NCBI GenBank assembly: GCA_024867545.1
Contig: JANFNE010000028.1
Coordinates: forward strand, 620,001-684,000
Length of the DNA: 64,000 nt
From: Phytopythium helicoides
Taxonomy: Eukaryota; Oomycota; Peronosporomycetes; Pythiales; Pythiaceae
Direction of reading: 5' to 3'
The translations under genes were made by a program, and so were the position numbers. Below the pieces are notes generated by a model that ran no database searches, was not told the origin of the DNA, and saw only the letters and a program-made list of their open reading frames with translations. Position 1 is the first letter of the stretch. Every line of letters starts with the position of its first letter. This document shows positions 43,201 to 52,544 of the stretch, piece by piece.

Positions 43201-46200
43201 ATGATGACCCGGAAGGGTTATTTCGATGTCGTCCAATGCCTCGTGAAGTGTGGAGCAGACGTGAATGCTGTTGACTCGAAGGGGGCGACAGCTTTGATGC
43301 AGACGGATAAACTAAAGATCGTCAAGTGTCTCGTCGAACATGGAGCTGAAGTGAATGCTGGTGACTCGAAGGGGGCGACAGCTTTGATGCAGACGGATAA
43401 ACTAAAGATCGTCAAGTATCTCGTCGAACATGGAGCGGACGTGAATGCTGCCAAAAAGGATGGATCCACTGTGTTGATGCGCGCTGCCACATACATCTAT
43501 TCCAGCATTGCTAAATATCTAGTCCAACACGGCGCGGACGTGAACGCGGTGGATTCGAAGGGCTCAACAGCCCTAATGATTGGAGGATATTCCGACACAT
43601 TTCGTATACTGATCGAGAACGGCGCAGATGTGAATGCTCGAAGACCAGATGGATCTACACCGTTGATGCTGGCTGCAAATCCTCAGAACATTAACATATA
43701 CACTGTACGATATCTTGTCGAAAGCGGCGCAGATGTGAATGCAGCTGATGGAAATGGGTCAACAGCACTGATGCGAGTAGCCAGCCGGGGCCACATTGAA
43801 TCCGTCCAGTGTCTAATCGATAACGGAGCAAAGGTGAATGCTGCTGACGTGAAGGGATCGACAGCACTACTGCGTGCAGTGACGAAGTTTAGAAATGCCG
43901 CTGAAATTGTTCGGTGGCTCGTTGACCACGGTGCAGACGTGAACGCAGCTGATCAAGACGGATCGACACCTTTACTGATAGCAACAAGTTTAAGCGACCG
44001 ATACGACGTCAAGGAAGAAGAAAGCTTTGACGTTATCCGGTATCTCGTTGACCACGGCGCATCTGTAAACGCTTGTGATACGAATGGATCGACCGCTCTG
44101 ATTCTTTCGGCTGCAAAGGGACGCCTGGACATTGTTCAATTGCTTTCCGAGCGTGGCGCACTCATTGATGCTACTGGTTCGGACGGAATAACGGCGTTGA
44201 TGCGAGCCGCCGAGAATGATCACTTGGAGATCGTCCAGTGCCTTCTTGACTATGGCTCAAATACGGATAGAATCAGTGTCGATGACAGATCAGCGCTTTC
44301 GTTTGCAACACAGAATGGACACCAGGACATTCAGCGTCTACTGCTTCAACATGCACCAGTTCTTTCCACAGCGGAAGATAGGGCAACTGAAGCGCTCAAT
44401 GATACTAACTTTGGGTCGTCGGAGTGGCTGATCTCCCCGTTTGATGTTCAAGCCAAACGATACGTCGATACCGAAACCATTGGAGGCGAATTTCTTGCCA
44501 CATGGCTGGACACGGATGTTGTTTTGAAGCTGTTTGTTCCCGAAGCTTCCAACTCCAGCTTTGGCGAAGAAGTGCGAATTTGGCACCGGCTCCGACACCC
44601 AAACGTGATCAAGTTGTATGGCGCGTGCAACATTCTTCATCTCTTTTTCGTATGCGAGTACGCGAGCAACGGCTCTGTCGTGGAGTATCTTTCTCGATTT
44701 GAATCGACAGCTCGCACACCGTGGAGATATCTGCACCATGTAGCACTTGGTCTTGCGTACTTGCATGAGCGAGGGATCATACACGGCAGTCTCCGTGGGA
44801 ACAATATTCTTGTAGGAAGCGATGGGTTAGCCAAGCTCTCTGACTTTGGTTTGAGCCGATCGACTGGCCGTAATGAGGCGGCGTTATCGCGTGGTGGTTC
44901 GTTGGGGGCCGGGGCTAAACGATGGCAGTCGCCAGAACAATTGAGAGGTGATCAAGCCTCTCATGCATCCGACGTGTATGCGCTCGGGGTGTGTATCGCT
45001 GAAGTGGTGACGGGCGAGATTCCATGGAAGTATGACAGCGATTCCTTCACCATTGAGGAGAAAATGGGCTGGAAACCAGAACATTGGATCTATAAGTTTG
45101 GTTGGGGTGGCTGTCCATCCTCGAATCTGTCTGAAGATCTCAAAGATTTGATTGGACGCATGTGCTGCCAGGATCCAGCACTCCGATTGTCAACGTCAAC
45201 TTGTGTTCATGAGTTCTACCAACTCGCGGCCCAAGAAGATGCACAACCCGAACCAGAACCTTTGGTAACCATCAACGAGTATCATGACGACGAGCTGCCA
45301 AGAGCATGGGGAAAGTTTCGAGACGTAACCCGGACCTCCAGCTTGAATGAACAGCGCCAGCAGATCGTAACTGACCTTGAGGCGATCTACAGGCAACTCC
45401 ATAAAGAAGCGTACCACCCAAGCATACTAGAACAAATGCACGGCTTGGTGGTTGATGCTTCGAGTGTATTACAGAACAATGCCAGTGCTGATCTGACCCT
45501 CCAGCATTCGTCAACTCAGAACGCCACAGATAGTATGTGTGACTTCAAACAACGTGTCAACTCGATGAAGAGACGGCTTGGCCTTCCTGTCGAGAGAGTC
45601 TCTGAATCAGCCTCAAATAACCGAGACATACAAATGTCTGTTTTGGATACGCTGATGACACCTCAAAACCTCGAGAGCGATGAAGAACGACTTGTTGTTC
45701 TTGCGTGCCTCCATTCCGAGATCACATATCATAGTGACAGATACCGTCCCGATAAACTGTCCGCCATGCAAATGACCTACGACGACATCACAGCGAAAAC
45801 CAACGTGGATGGAGAGGAAGTGGTGACGACACCGGAGTGGTTTGTGCCTTGGTACGAGCTCGTCGTGAATGAGTTTGAGACACTTGGTAAGGGTGGCTTT
45901 GGCAATGTGTATCGTGCAAAGTGGCTCGACTCGGACGTGGTCGTGAAGCAGCTAGAGACATTAACTCCTCAAGACGAAGCATCATCAGTGTGGTCAATGC
46001 TTCAGTCGCGTCTGTCGTCATGGTCGCAGGTCCAATCGAAGGCTCCATCGAATCTGTTGAGCGTATCGTCGTATCTAGGACCGACTGGCCCTCATGACGC
46101 TCAGCGAAAGGCACGAGACGAAGGGCGGAGGATGTTTGAGAGCGAGGTCGATATCTGGTTTAAGCTGAGCCATCCACACGTGGTCCGTCTTTTCGGCGCT

Positions 46201-47307
46201 TGCCATGTCGGCCGTCCGTTCTTCGTGTGCGAGTTCGCTGCTCACGGATCACTGGAAAAGTACCTCGCGCAACATCCGCACAAGATCTGGCAAAAGCTCC
46301 ACGAAGCATCACTGGGGTTGCTGTACCTACACGAGCGCGGCATCGTCCACTGTGACTTGAAGTGCAACAACATCGTGGTAGGAAGTGACAAGAAGGCAAA
46401 AGTGACGGACTTTGGTCTCAGCTCGTCTGTGAATGCGACGGATGAGGGCAGCAGTGGTCATATCAGTGGCGCGTGGAACTGGCTAGCACCGGAGCTACTT
46501 TTGGGCAAGAGCTCGGTCCCCACTCACGCGTCGGATGTGTACTCGTTCGCGATGTGTATTGTGGAAGCTCTGCGAGTCGTGGAAGGTGTGGGGTTGGAAT
46601 GCCAAAATGATGCTAGCCTCCCACCGCGAGTCCCGTGGATGGCGCTCAGTATCGATGCAGTCAAGTACCACGTGCAGCATCGTGTGTTACCCACGCGCCC
46701 AGCTGTATGCAGTGACTCGCAATGGTCGCTGGTTGAGAAAATGGCTCGGTTTGATCCGAACGAGCGCATCCAGATGTGCACCGTCGTGGACGAGCTTACG
46801 GCTCTCGCAAAGGCACACGGTGACGCGAACGCTAGTATTTCGGAAACCACGTCCACACCGGCGACTGCAGAAGTGGAGGATGGTCTACAGGCACTGAAGT
46901 CGATCGCATCAATCATTGAGAGCGAGAAGAGTGCTGGCAGCGCCTCTAGACCGCGTGACGTGCTTTATCGCGTTCACGAGCTAATTTGGAGCCGCATTGC
47001 TGATGTTCAAGAACGAGTGAAGGAGCATCCAGCAGCGAAGGCTAAGCTCCAGTCCCTAATTGAAGATGCTCGCTCGGCCACTATAGGAGTGGCGGAATTA
47101 CAGGACACCCTGCTGCATTTCACCGAGATGGCACTCGGAGCCTACGGGCTGCATCGCCGCTTGGACAAGTACATGGCGGCGGAGTTTGTGAAACTCGACG
47201 TGGCTGGTGATGCTGGCCAGTATCTTCACGATTGGAAGCCGAAGTGCTGCGAGTTCATGGGTATGGACGCGTCGACGGCCATGCGGTTATTCGGTTTGGC
47301 TGGGTGA
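40201..47307 (+). CDS. ankyrin-repeat protein with tandem pseudokinase and kinase domains (about 2370-2414 aa)
   Basis: The frame is intact from 40063 to 47307. ATG 40201 (MSAVEPVAGAG) follows a low-complexity basic run and is the likelier start. Residue numbers here count from 40063. Residues about 70-1425 are some 40 ankyrin repeats (TALMRAAE.GH..IV.YLV..GADVN type). Kinase domain 1 (about 1466-1730) has the beta-3 Lys (VVLKLF) and SDFGLS (D1594) but HGSLRGNN in the catalytic loop: Ser1576 replaces the catalytic Asp, so it is probably a pseudokinase. Its glycine loop is also poor. Kinase 2 (about 1937-2290) has GKGGFGNVYRAKW, VVVKQLE, VHCDLKCNN (D2098) and TDFGLSS and looks active, of TKL type. 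About 120 helical residues close the protein. No signal peptide or membrane helix is seen. It is a predicted signalling scaffold-kinase. Confidence 0.88.
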   Translation: MSAVEPVAGAGRVAGLDVDADDDDGATALMRAAESGDVEAVRSLVERGADLAAVDWDGRTALMRAARGGHLDVVKCLVESSADVNAADGKRSTAWMHAVAGGHLDIARYLEGCGAGATGTSKYWSEAFIQAADDGHLDVLRYLVSCGADVNALDGERSTALGRAAARGHFDIVRFLVESGADVNSGDRRHWTALMRAVEGGHEDIAKYLISCGVDINASTSLMLAAGNGDLEIVQLLLDIGADVNAGKLKGRNALMSAAESGHIDIVKYLVDRGADVNAVDSDRCSGLFLAAKNGHLDVVKHLVGRGANLFARVRASTPVTMALTRGLVDVMKFLIACGAELTLSDVFAFQGFERAVDKGRFDVVKAVVGHCVGEKDFGDYISKALIRAAKGGNLDIIQYLVSHGADMNAKDWNGSTAILHAAGGGHLHIMDYLADCGAKLEAANEWGCKALVQAAGNGHYDVVKRLVGCGADVTAVDKESGSSAIVQAAAGGHYNIVQYLIERGADLSVTVIKQTLGGMGSLYRYDSGVTALMRAAENGHNEVVNKLIESGADANTHDTSNKTALTFAAENGHNEVVSKLIESGADVNTHDTSNKTALMFAAEYGHYEVVKILIESGADVNTQGKSNKMALMFAAENGHYEIVQQLVEAGASVSARDEEGSTALMEAATTGNLNIVRYLVNSGADPSTGNNDGTTVLMRAAEKGHYPVVRHLVNCGAKINVVDSDGSTALFWGVRSKHFGVIRCLVKSGADLNVAPEKFEFPALIQAVANKRLDVVQLLVQHGADVNILDKHGSTPLMKAADTDQLDVVRYLVEHGAEVKIVDKDGETALTKAAASGHLDIIKYLLACGADMNVAGEDGSTVLMRAAATGNLDIVKYCVGSGASLAGITGRLKDGSTVLIRAASNGDLPIVQYLVERGADVNSANEKGLTALMLAAKSGHFGVVRYLVEQGADVNVREKNGWTALTKAAQLSRVDIVEYLFGHGADVNIADVYGTTLLMMMTRKGYFDVVQCLVKCGADVNAVDSKGATALMQTDKLKIVKCLVEHGAEVNAGDSKGATALMQTDKLKIVKYLVEHGADVNAAKKDGSTVLMRAATYIYSSIAKYLVQHGADVNAVDSKGSTALMIGGYSDTFRILIENGADVNARRPDGSTPLMLAANPQNINIYTVRYLVESGADVNAADGNGSTALMRVASRGHIESVQCLIDNGAKVNAADVKGSTALLRAVTKFRNAAEIVRWLVDHGADVNAADQDGSTPLLIATSLSDRYDVKEEESFDVIRYLVDHGASVNACDTNGSTALILSAAKGRLDIVQLLSERGALIDATGSDGITALMRAAENDHLEIVQCLLDYGSNTDRISVDDRSALSFATQNGHQDIQRLLLQHAPVLSTAEDRATEALNDTNFGSSEWLISPFDVQAKRYVDTETIGGEFLATWLDTDVVLKLFVPEASNSSFGEEVRIWHRLRHPNVIKLYGACNILHLFFVCEYASNGSVVEYLSRFESTARTPWRYLHHVALGLAYLHERGIIHGSLRGNNILVGSDGLAKLSDFGLSRSTGRNEAALSRGGSLGAGAKRWQSPEQLRGDQASHASDVYALGVCIAEVVTGEIPWKYDSDSFTIEEKMGWKPEHWIYKFGWGGCPSSNLSEDLKDLIGRMCCQDPALRLSTSTCVHEFYQLAAQEDAQPEPEPLVTINEYHDDELPRAWGKFRDVTRTSSLNEQRQQIVTDLEAIYRQLHKEAYHPSILEQMHGLVVDASSVLQNNASADLTLQHSSTQNATDSMCDFKQRVNSMKRRLGLPVERVSESASNNRDIQMSVLDTLMTPQNLESDEERLVVLACLHSEITYHSDRYRPDKLSAMQMTYDDITAKTNVDGEEVVTTPEWFVPWYELVVNEFETLGKGGFGNVYRAKWLDSDVVVKQLETLTPQDEASSVWSMLQSRLSSWSQVQSKAPSNLLSVSSYLGPTGPHDAQRKARDEGRRMFESEVDIWFKLSHPHVVRLFGACHVGRPFFVCEFAAHGSLEKYLAQHPHKIWQKLHEASLGLLYLHERGIVHCDLKCNNIVVGSDKKAKVTDFGLSSSVNATDEGSSGHISGAWNWLAPELLLGKSSVPTHASDVYSFAMCIVEALRVVEGVGLECQNDASLPPRVPWMALSIDAVKYHVQHRVLPTRPAVCSDSQWSLVEKMARFDPNERIQMCTVVDELTALAKAHGDANASISETTSTPATAEVEDGLQALKSIASIIESEKSAGSASRPRDVLYRVHELIWSRIADVQERVKEHPAAKAKLQSLIEDARSATIGVAELQDTLLHFTEMALGAYGLHRRLDKYMAAEFVKLDVAGDAGQYLHDWKPKCCEFMGMDASTAMRLFGLAG
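43261..43440 (+). repeat. 90-bp tandem duplication inside the ankyrin array
   Basis: Two units, 43261-43350 and 43351-43440, differ at only a handful of positions. Each encodes a 30-residue ankyrin unit (GATALMQTDKLKIVK) lacking the usual AA..GH helix-turn residues, so a shortened repeat was copied after it lost three codons. Confidence 0.85.
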
Positions 47308-47676
47308 GGTGCATACTGAGAAGCCATGAGTGAGTGAACAGTCTGACTGTTGAATCCATCAGTTTGGCTGAACGCACATGCACCTTGAAAATCACGAGAC
47401 GGATTGCTGAGAAATTTGCAAATGTAGAGCTGGTTTTGACTTTGACTGTGGTGCTTCCGTGTCTTTTCACCGCTTCGACGTCGAGAATCAGGAGATCAGT
47501 GTGGGGTTGGTCTCAAAGAGAAATGATATCGTACAGTACCGTCTCTTGTCCTTACACTACAGCGCTGTAAGTTCATGGTCCATCGACACAAGGCGAGAAC
47601 GGGATGGCGAACGGCGTCCATCGAAACTTCAAAGTCACTTACTAGACCCTTGCTGCTGTGTGCGAGTCTGGCCGAA
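47308..47676. other. convergent 3' spacer
   Basis: This 369-bp stretch lies between the stop of the ankyrin-kinase gene and the 3' end of the small minus-strand gene. No coding motif is seen. Confidence 0.5.
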
Positions 47677-48001
47677 CTAGTCCATGAGCCTCGCTTTCGC
47701 CTTGCCAAGCATCACATCTCTCTTGGTGATGCGATTCTGCAGCCGCTCAATCTTGCCGCAGATCTTGGCGTAGCGCTCGCTGTCGATCGGGACGACGTCG
47801 GCATCGCTCTCCTCCGTGTTATAAACGTCCTCGTCCTCCGCATCTTCGCCTCGACTGGCACTGGATGCACCAATGCAATGGGAGGATGGCAGCCAGTCGC
47901 CTGAGCTGAGCTGCTGAAGTTGAAGCGGGCAATACCGCATCTATATTTGTAGTTACCTGATTATTAACCACGCTTTGTGTAAATAGTCCTGCCACACTCA
48001 T
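47677..48001 (-). CDS. small acidic/coiled-coil protein, two exons, 92 aa
   Basis: The proposed model is exon 1 48001-47957 (MSVAGLFTQSVVNNQ), intron 47956-47911 (46 nt, GTAACT...CAGCAG) and exon 2 47910-47677. Exon 2 encodes an acidic middle (GEDAEDEDVYNTEESDAD) and a basic coiled-coil end (GKIERLQNRITKRDVMLGK). The phases fit. No family is recognised. Its start codon lies only about 10 bp from the start of the divergent PLRG1-like gene, implying a shared bidirectional promoter or overlapping 5' ends. The intron is short for this genome, so the 5' part is uncertain; the C-terminal exon is the better-supported part. Confidence 0.4.
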
Positions 48002-48011
48002 ATTTCAACCA

Positions 48012-49380
48012 ATGAGAGGACAGACCGTGCTCAGCCAAGGCAGCCGCGAAGGGGTCAAGCCAAGGGAGGCGACGAGCGCCGTGAGCGCGCAGATCGACAC
48101 GTCGGTGCTGCGCTCGGCCGAGCTGTTCGCGCAGACGAAGCGTAGCACCAGATTCGCGCTGGACTTCGCTCCCAGGTGAGCGCTCGGCGACATCTGGGGG
48201 CGCTCTGGGAGCCGGGAAACTGACCGCAAAGTGACGCGACCAGCAAGAAGGTGCGGATCGCCACCAAGATGCGCGACCTGGACATGGACATTTCAGAGTC
48301 GCTGCTGGAGGAGTAGGCTGCAGAATAGGCCAAGGACGCGGTGGCGGAGCCCACCGAGACCAAGCCAGGTGCGTTTGTTGGCTGTTCTGGCTTACTACTT
48401 GAGTTCCGACTGACTGTACCGCTCAAACTGCTCAGAAGACACGGTCGCGGACGACAAGGGCATCGAGAACACGCTCGTGGCGCAGGTCGCCAAGGAGGCC
48501 GAGGAGGAGCTCGCGCTCAAGAAGCGCAAGCTGTGCGTTCGGCCCCAGCTGCAAGTATGTGTGTGTGACTTCCTACCAAGTGGCTGACTGTGGAGCCGGG
48601 CATCCGAGGGCGGCAGCGCGTCCACCGCCGTCATCGAGTTCAAGAAGCAGGCGGCCAACCCAACCGCGGGCCCCGGTAGCTCGGCGATCATTCGCCGCTG
48701 CGCGACGCAAGTGTCCAAGCCTAGTGGCACGCACCGTGGAAGCTCAAGCGCGTCATTGCAGGACACTTGGGCTGGGTGCGCGCGATCGCCGTGGACCCGA
48801 CGAACGACTGGTTCGTCACGGGCTCGGCCGACCGGTCCATCAAGGTTTGGGACTTGGCGTCCGGGCAGCTGAAGCTCACGCTGACGGGCCACATCAACGC
48901 GATCATCCGGCTTGAGGCGAGCGACCGGCACCCGTACCTGTTCTCGGCGGCCGAAGACAAGAAAGTGCTGTGCTGGGACCTCGAGTACAACAAGGTCAGC
49001 CGCAGCTACCACGGCCACCTGTCGGGCGTCTTTTGCCTCAAGCTCCACCCGACGCTGGATGTGCTCGTGACGGGCGGTCGCGACGCAGTGGCTCGTGTCT
49101 GGGATATGTGCACCAAGAACCAGATCCACGTGCTGTCGGGGCACCAGGGCACGGTATGGTCGATGGAGACCCAGGCGACAGACCCGCAGATTATCACCGG
49201 GTCAACAGACAGCACAATCGAGGTGCGGCGCTGTGACTGAGCAAGAGTTGGGTTGGCCATACGTCTGACAACCGTTTATGTTGTGGGTATCCAGTTGTGG
49301 GACTTGGCGGCAGGCAAGGTCATGACGACGCTGACGAATCACAAGAAGGCGGTCCGCCCTCTGGCCAAGTCGCCCATTGT
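48012..49380 (+). pseudogene. PLRG1: PLRG1/PRL1 WD40 splicing factor copy, decayed and 3'-truncated
   Basis: PLRG1 is a WD40 protein of the Prp19/NTC spliceosome complex. Here the N-terminal region (ELFAQTKRSTRFALDFAP), short introns (after 48176, 48366, 48554 and at 49220-49292) and WD repeats ([60 protein letters not shown]) are clear. Lesions: two in-frame TAG codons in the exon near 48315-48330 (after LLEE and after AAE) and a missing base just before the first WD repeat (near 48720). The match ends after [16 protein letters not shown] near 49372, where the last WD repeats should follow. Beyond this the sequence is minus-strand polymerase. This copy cannot make a full propeller; an intact copy is expected elsewhere in the genome. 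Confidence 0.75.
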
Positions 49381-49384
49381 GTGT

Positions 49385-51419
49385 CGATGTGCTTGTTTCC
49401 ATTGCGAACGATCATCGATGCTAAACCTATGTTGATGTGGCTGAACGGAATGACATCAAGGTCGTTGTACCACACAAGCAACTCACGCAGTGTCTTCATC
49501 TCGTAGTGCTCCCACACCCATTGGACGCGCTTCGACTTCTTATCCGTCAGCTTGGTTGAGCGAAGTTTGCTATCGAAGGCGCTCCGAGGAGGTAGCCCTG
49601 ACTTGTCCAGCATGTCGAAGCTCGTAAGGTACTCGTACGGGAAGTGACCCTTGCCCATCTGACATGTGCATGCGATCTCGTCAGCGCATTTGCATTTGCC
49701 AACGTAGGCTTCCAGATACTGGCGGAGGCTTGTGCCTGTGGACATATACTTACAAATGTCAAGCATCTTGAAGCCACAAGCTGTGAGGCACATGTAACCG
49801 TTTGCACACTTGATGGCAGAGACAGATAGCTTCTTACCCTTCGGAGGTTCCTCGCCGTCCTTAAGCTTCTTAGGTCTTCCTGGGGAAGTAATTCCAATAC
49901 AGCCATTGCAATGCGCCAGTGCTGCAGACAACTCGTCTTTGATAAGGTTCATGTCGTACGAACCGCTGTTGAACCCGAGCAATGGCACGTCATCACAGAC
50001 TCTGTCGAGGTCCCTCAAGTCTTTGAGACTATTCCTTACAGCTGCCGCGGCAATCTTGCTAGGGCATGCCTCGTTTCTCTCACGCGCTCTATCGATGCGC
50101 TTGTTAACCTTTTGACGTAAGATCTTATATTTGTTATGATTGCACTCGGCGATGAGGTTACACTTTGTCTCTGCGTATTCAAACATTTCCTGTAGAAGGA
50201 GCTTTGGAGATTCGTTTACAAAGCACCTCACCTCTTCCGTTAGAGTGCCACACACGCTGACGGAGACTGGGATGTGATCGTTAGTAAACGTTAGCTTGGC
50301 TTTCTTCTTTTCGGCTTCGAGTGGCTTGAGAATAGCCTCAAAGTCATACACGAGGAAATGGTCTACAAAGGGACTAACATCTTTGACACCGTACCTTTCA
50401 AGCACAGCGCTAATCTTATTACCTGTCGGGCGGTACAGAGTTGGTGATTTCACAAAAGACTTGAAATACGCTTTATCGCATTTGTTTTTCTTATGATTGC
50501 GGAGCTTCTCTGAACTAACGAACACCATCTCACACTTCGAGCACGCGTGTTTGCCCATAAATCGAGCAACATCCGTGATGTACATCGCATGATTGTTGTG
50601 ACTAAGGATGTTGAGCGTGTTGTCATACGTCTTCGTGGATTCGATGGCGCGTCCGAACTCTTCAGTCTCCTCATCCTTCATGTACACATCAATGTTGAGC
50701 TTAAAGCAGTCCTCAAGCTGATAGATGTCGTAGCCAGGAAGTTCTTGTAAGCTGCAGGGAACTTCCTGTCCGTGTAGACCTGACCCTTGAATGCGAGGTA
50801 CTTCCTCACCACTTGTTTAGTGAGTGCGTCTATGCGATGTGTAACTGTAACTGGGCTGCCCAGCTACGCGACTTATTAATATGGCTTCGATAGTAGAGCG
50901 TCAGTTTGAACTCATCAATGCTCTTGACCACGTATTTGCTCGACTCGTAGTTGATCGCGTTTTCAAGAACCATTTGTCTTGCGTGTTCAATGATTTTGCG
51001 CGTACATTTGCGGCTGTTGACTGCCATCGACTTGTCGAACAGTCCTGTGTTCTCAAAGTTGGGGTGGTAGTGACGCTCAGCGAGAGAATCACCCTTTTCT
51101 ATCAGTGTGTAGCCCAGCGCCACGTTGAATTTAAAGGCATAGTCTTGCTGAAGGAGCACCTGTTCTAAGCGATCAAAGAATTCATCATCACGAAGATGCT
51201 GGTAGACGTGGGTCTCCGAATGCTTGCCCTTGATATGACGATAGCGCTCTGCCATCTTGTAGTTAGGTGAAAGATGTTTTGTAGTTTCTTCAACGGCACT
51301 TTGTAAAACTTGGAAATCATTATTTGCTTTTTCTCTGAACGAAGATCGCCGATATAGACAAGTCGGCCAGTTGTGTTCCTCACCTTAAAGCGGTACTGGA
51401 GCCCAGTCTTTGCACGATA
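49385..51419 (-). mobile_element. N-terminal fragment of protein-primed-type DNA polymerase B (Polinton/Maverick- or linear-plasmid-like)
   Basis: Read on the minus strand: an N-terminal segment (RNTTGRLVYIGDLRSEKK, 51380-51320; HSETHVYQHLRDDEFFDRLE, about 51210), a C2H2-like finger (CSKCEMVF ... HKKNKC, about 50550-50490), then exonuclease-type motifs. These are YDFEAIL (Exo I, about 50350), GFNSGSYDMNLIK (Exo II, about 49970) and YNDLDVIPF (Exo III, about 49460). The order fits DNA_pol_B_2 enzymes of Polinton/Maverick elements, adintovirus-like elements or linear plasmids. The palm motifs (DxxSLYP, YxD) are absent because the fragment ends near 49385 inside the PLRG1 copy. At least two or three frame changes (near 50830, 50725 and 51260) show decay. 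No capsid, integrase or terminal inverted repeat is visible. Confidence 0.7.
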
Positions 51420-51489
51420 TCAACATTGCCGTTGAGTCCGAGTGACTTTACCCGACGAGTTCGTAGTCCCGCATTTTATTTTATATATA

Positions 51490-52544
51490 TTAGTTCAAGA
51501 TTGCTCAAACTTCTGGCGGATGATCAAGACTCTGTGACAGCTATCGTCTCTGCTGGAGGCATCGGCATTCTGGCAACAATATTGCGGTGTGGGACTGATA
51601 ACGAAGTAGCCCTCGCGACACAAGTACTCTCAAAACTGACGTGGAGCTTCTCATTGACGCCGCTCTCCGTGTCCGCTGCTGATGTCGCTGAATTGGTACA
51701 GCTTGTGCAAACGGACGATGCGGAAAAGCAGGTGATCGGAATGAAGACGCTGTCCACGATCGCGTACGGTCGGGTCAACCAAGAGCTCATAATCGCCGCT
51801 GAGTGCATCCCTCTCAGTGTGGTATTGCTCAGTACGCCAAGTTCGATCCGAATTCACGCCGCTGCTCTGTTGGCCCACTTGGCAATAGGAGTCGAGAGCA
51901 AGCTCAAACAATGTATCGCTTCTGCCGGAGCCATTCCTTTGCTGGTGGATATCACACATGCTGGGACTGCGCTTGAACGAGTGGAAGTAGCACGTGCACT
52001 TCAAGGCCTTGCAAGTTGTCTAGAGAACCACGAGGTGATTGTGGCTGCTGGCGGCATTGAAGCGTTACTAGCAGTAACAAAGGGTGGATCTGACGCACAG
52101 CAAGTTCCGGCGATGAAGGCGCTAGTCAAACTTTCGAGAGTCCACACTTCGAACCGAGAGAAGCTGGTGGCGGCAGGCGCTATTCCGGTATTACTTGAGC
52201 TCATTCACACCCGCGCGGGATTCTACGAGCAAGATGCACTGCAGCTGCTCCGGGTTCTTGCAAGCAACGATTCTAGCAAAGCAGCCATCTTGGCACATGG
52301 AGGCGTCGAGCCGCTTGTCGTGCTCGTTCGCGATGGCGCCGAGTGGTTGCGTGTCCTGGCGATGGAGGTGCTGTCGGATCTCGCAGTGCTTGAAGCTAGC
52401 CTTCAGATGATGATATCAGCCGAGCTGCATCCCCTTCTACTACAACTCGCGACGCGAGGAAGCTCATACGAACAGCGCGTCGCCATGCCTTTGCTGCAGG
52501 TGTTGATGGACTTTGCAATCGCTCAACAAAAGCAGCACAATTGA
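51490..52544 (+). pseudogene. 5'-truncated armadillo-repeat protein
   Basis: The frame is open from 51426, but ARM-like sequence starts mid-repeat at about 51490 (LLADDQDSVTAIVSAGGIGIL), directly after the polymerase fragment. About eight ARM repeats follow to the stop at 52542-52544 (GAIPVLLELIHTRAG, GGVEPLVVLVRDG). A usual N-terminus like those of the 579-, 792- and 1071-residue paralogues is missing. Its 3' part, from 51881, lies inside the long inverted repeat whose other arm is at 63-64 kb. It could still be expressed from a new start, but truncation is the simpler reading. Confidence 0.6.

Noticed and set aside
41383..43496. Minus-strand frames across the ankyrin array
   Set aside because: They are periodic shadows of the 99-bp ankyrin repeat and are not independent genes.
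48315..48335. UAG stop-codon reassignment
   Set aside because: Other genes in the window, such as the SulP gene and M96-like D exon 3, end normally, and in-frame TAGs occur only in an already truncated gene copy.
49320..51419. A complete Polinton or virus-like element
   Set aside because: Only the N-terminal polymerase half is present. No capsid, integrase, protease or terminal repeats were seen in the flanks, which are PLRG1 and ARM genes.
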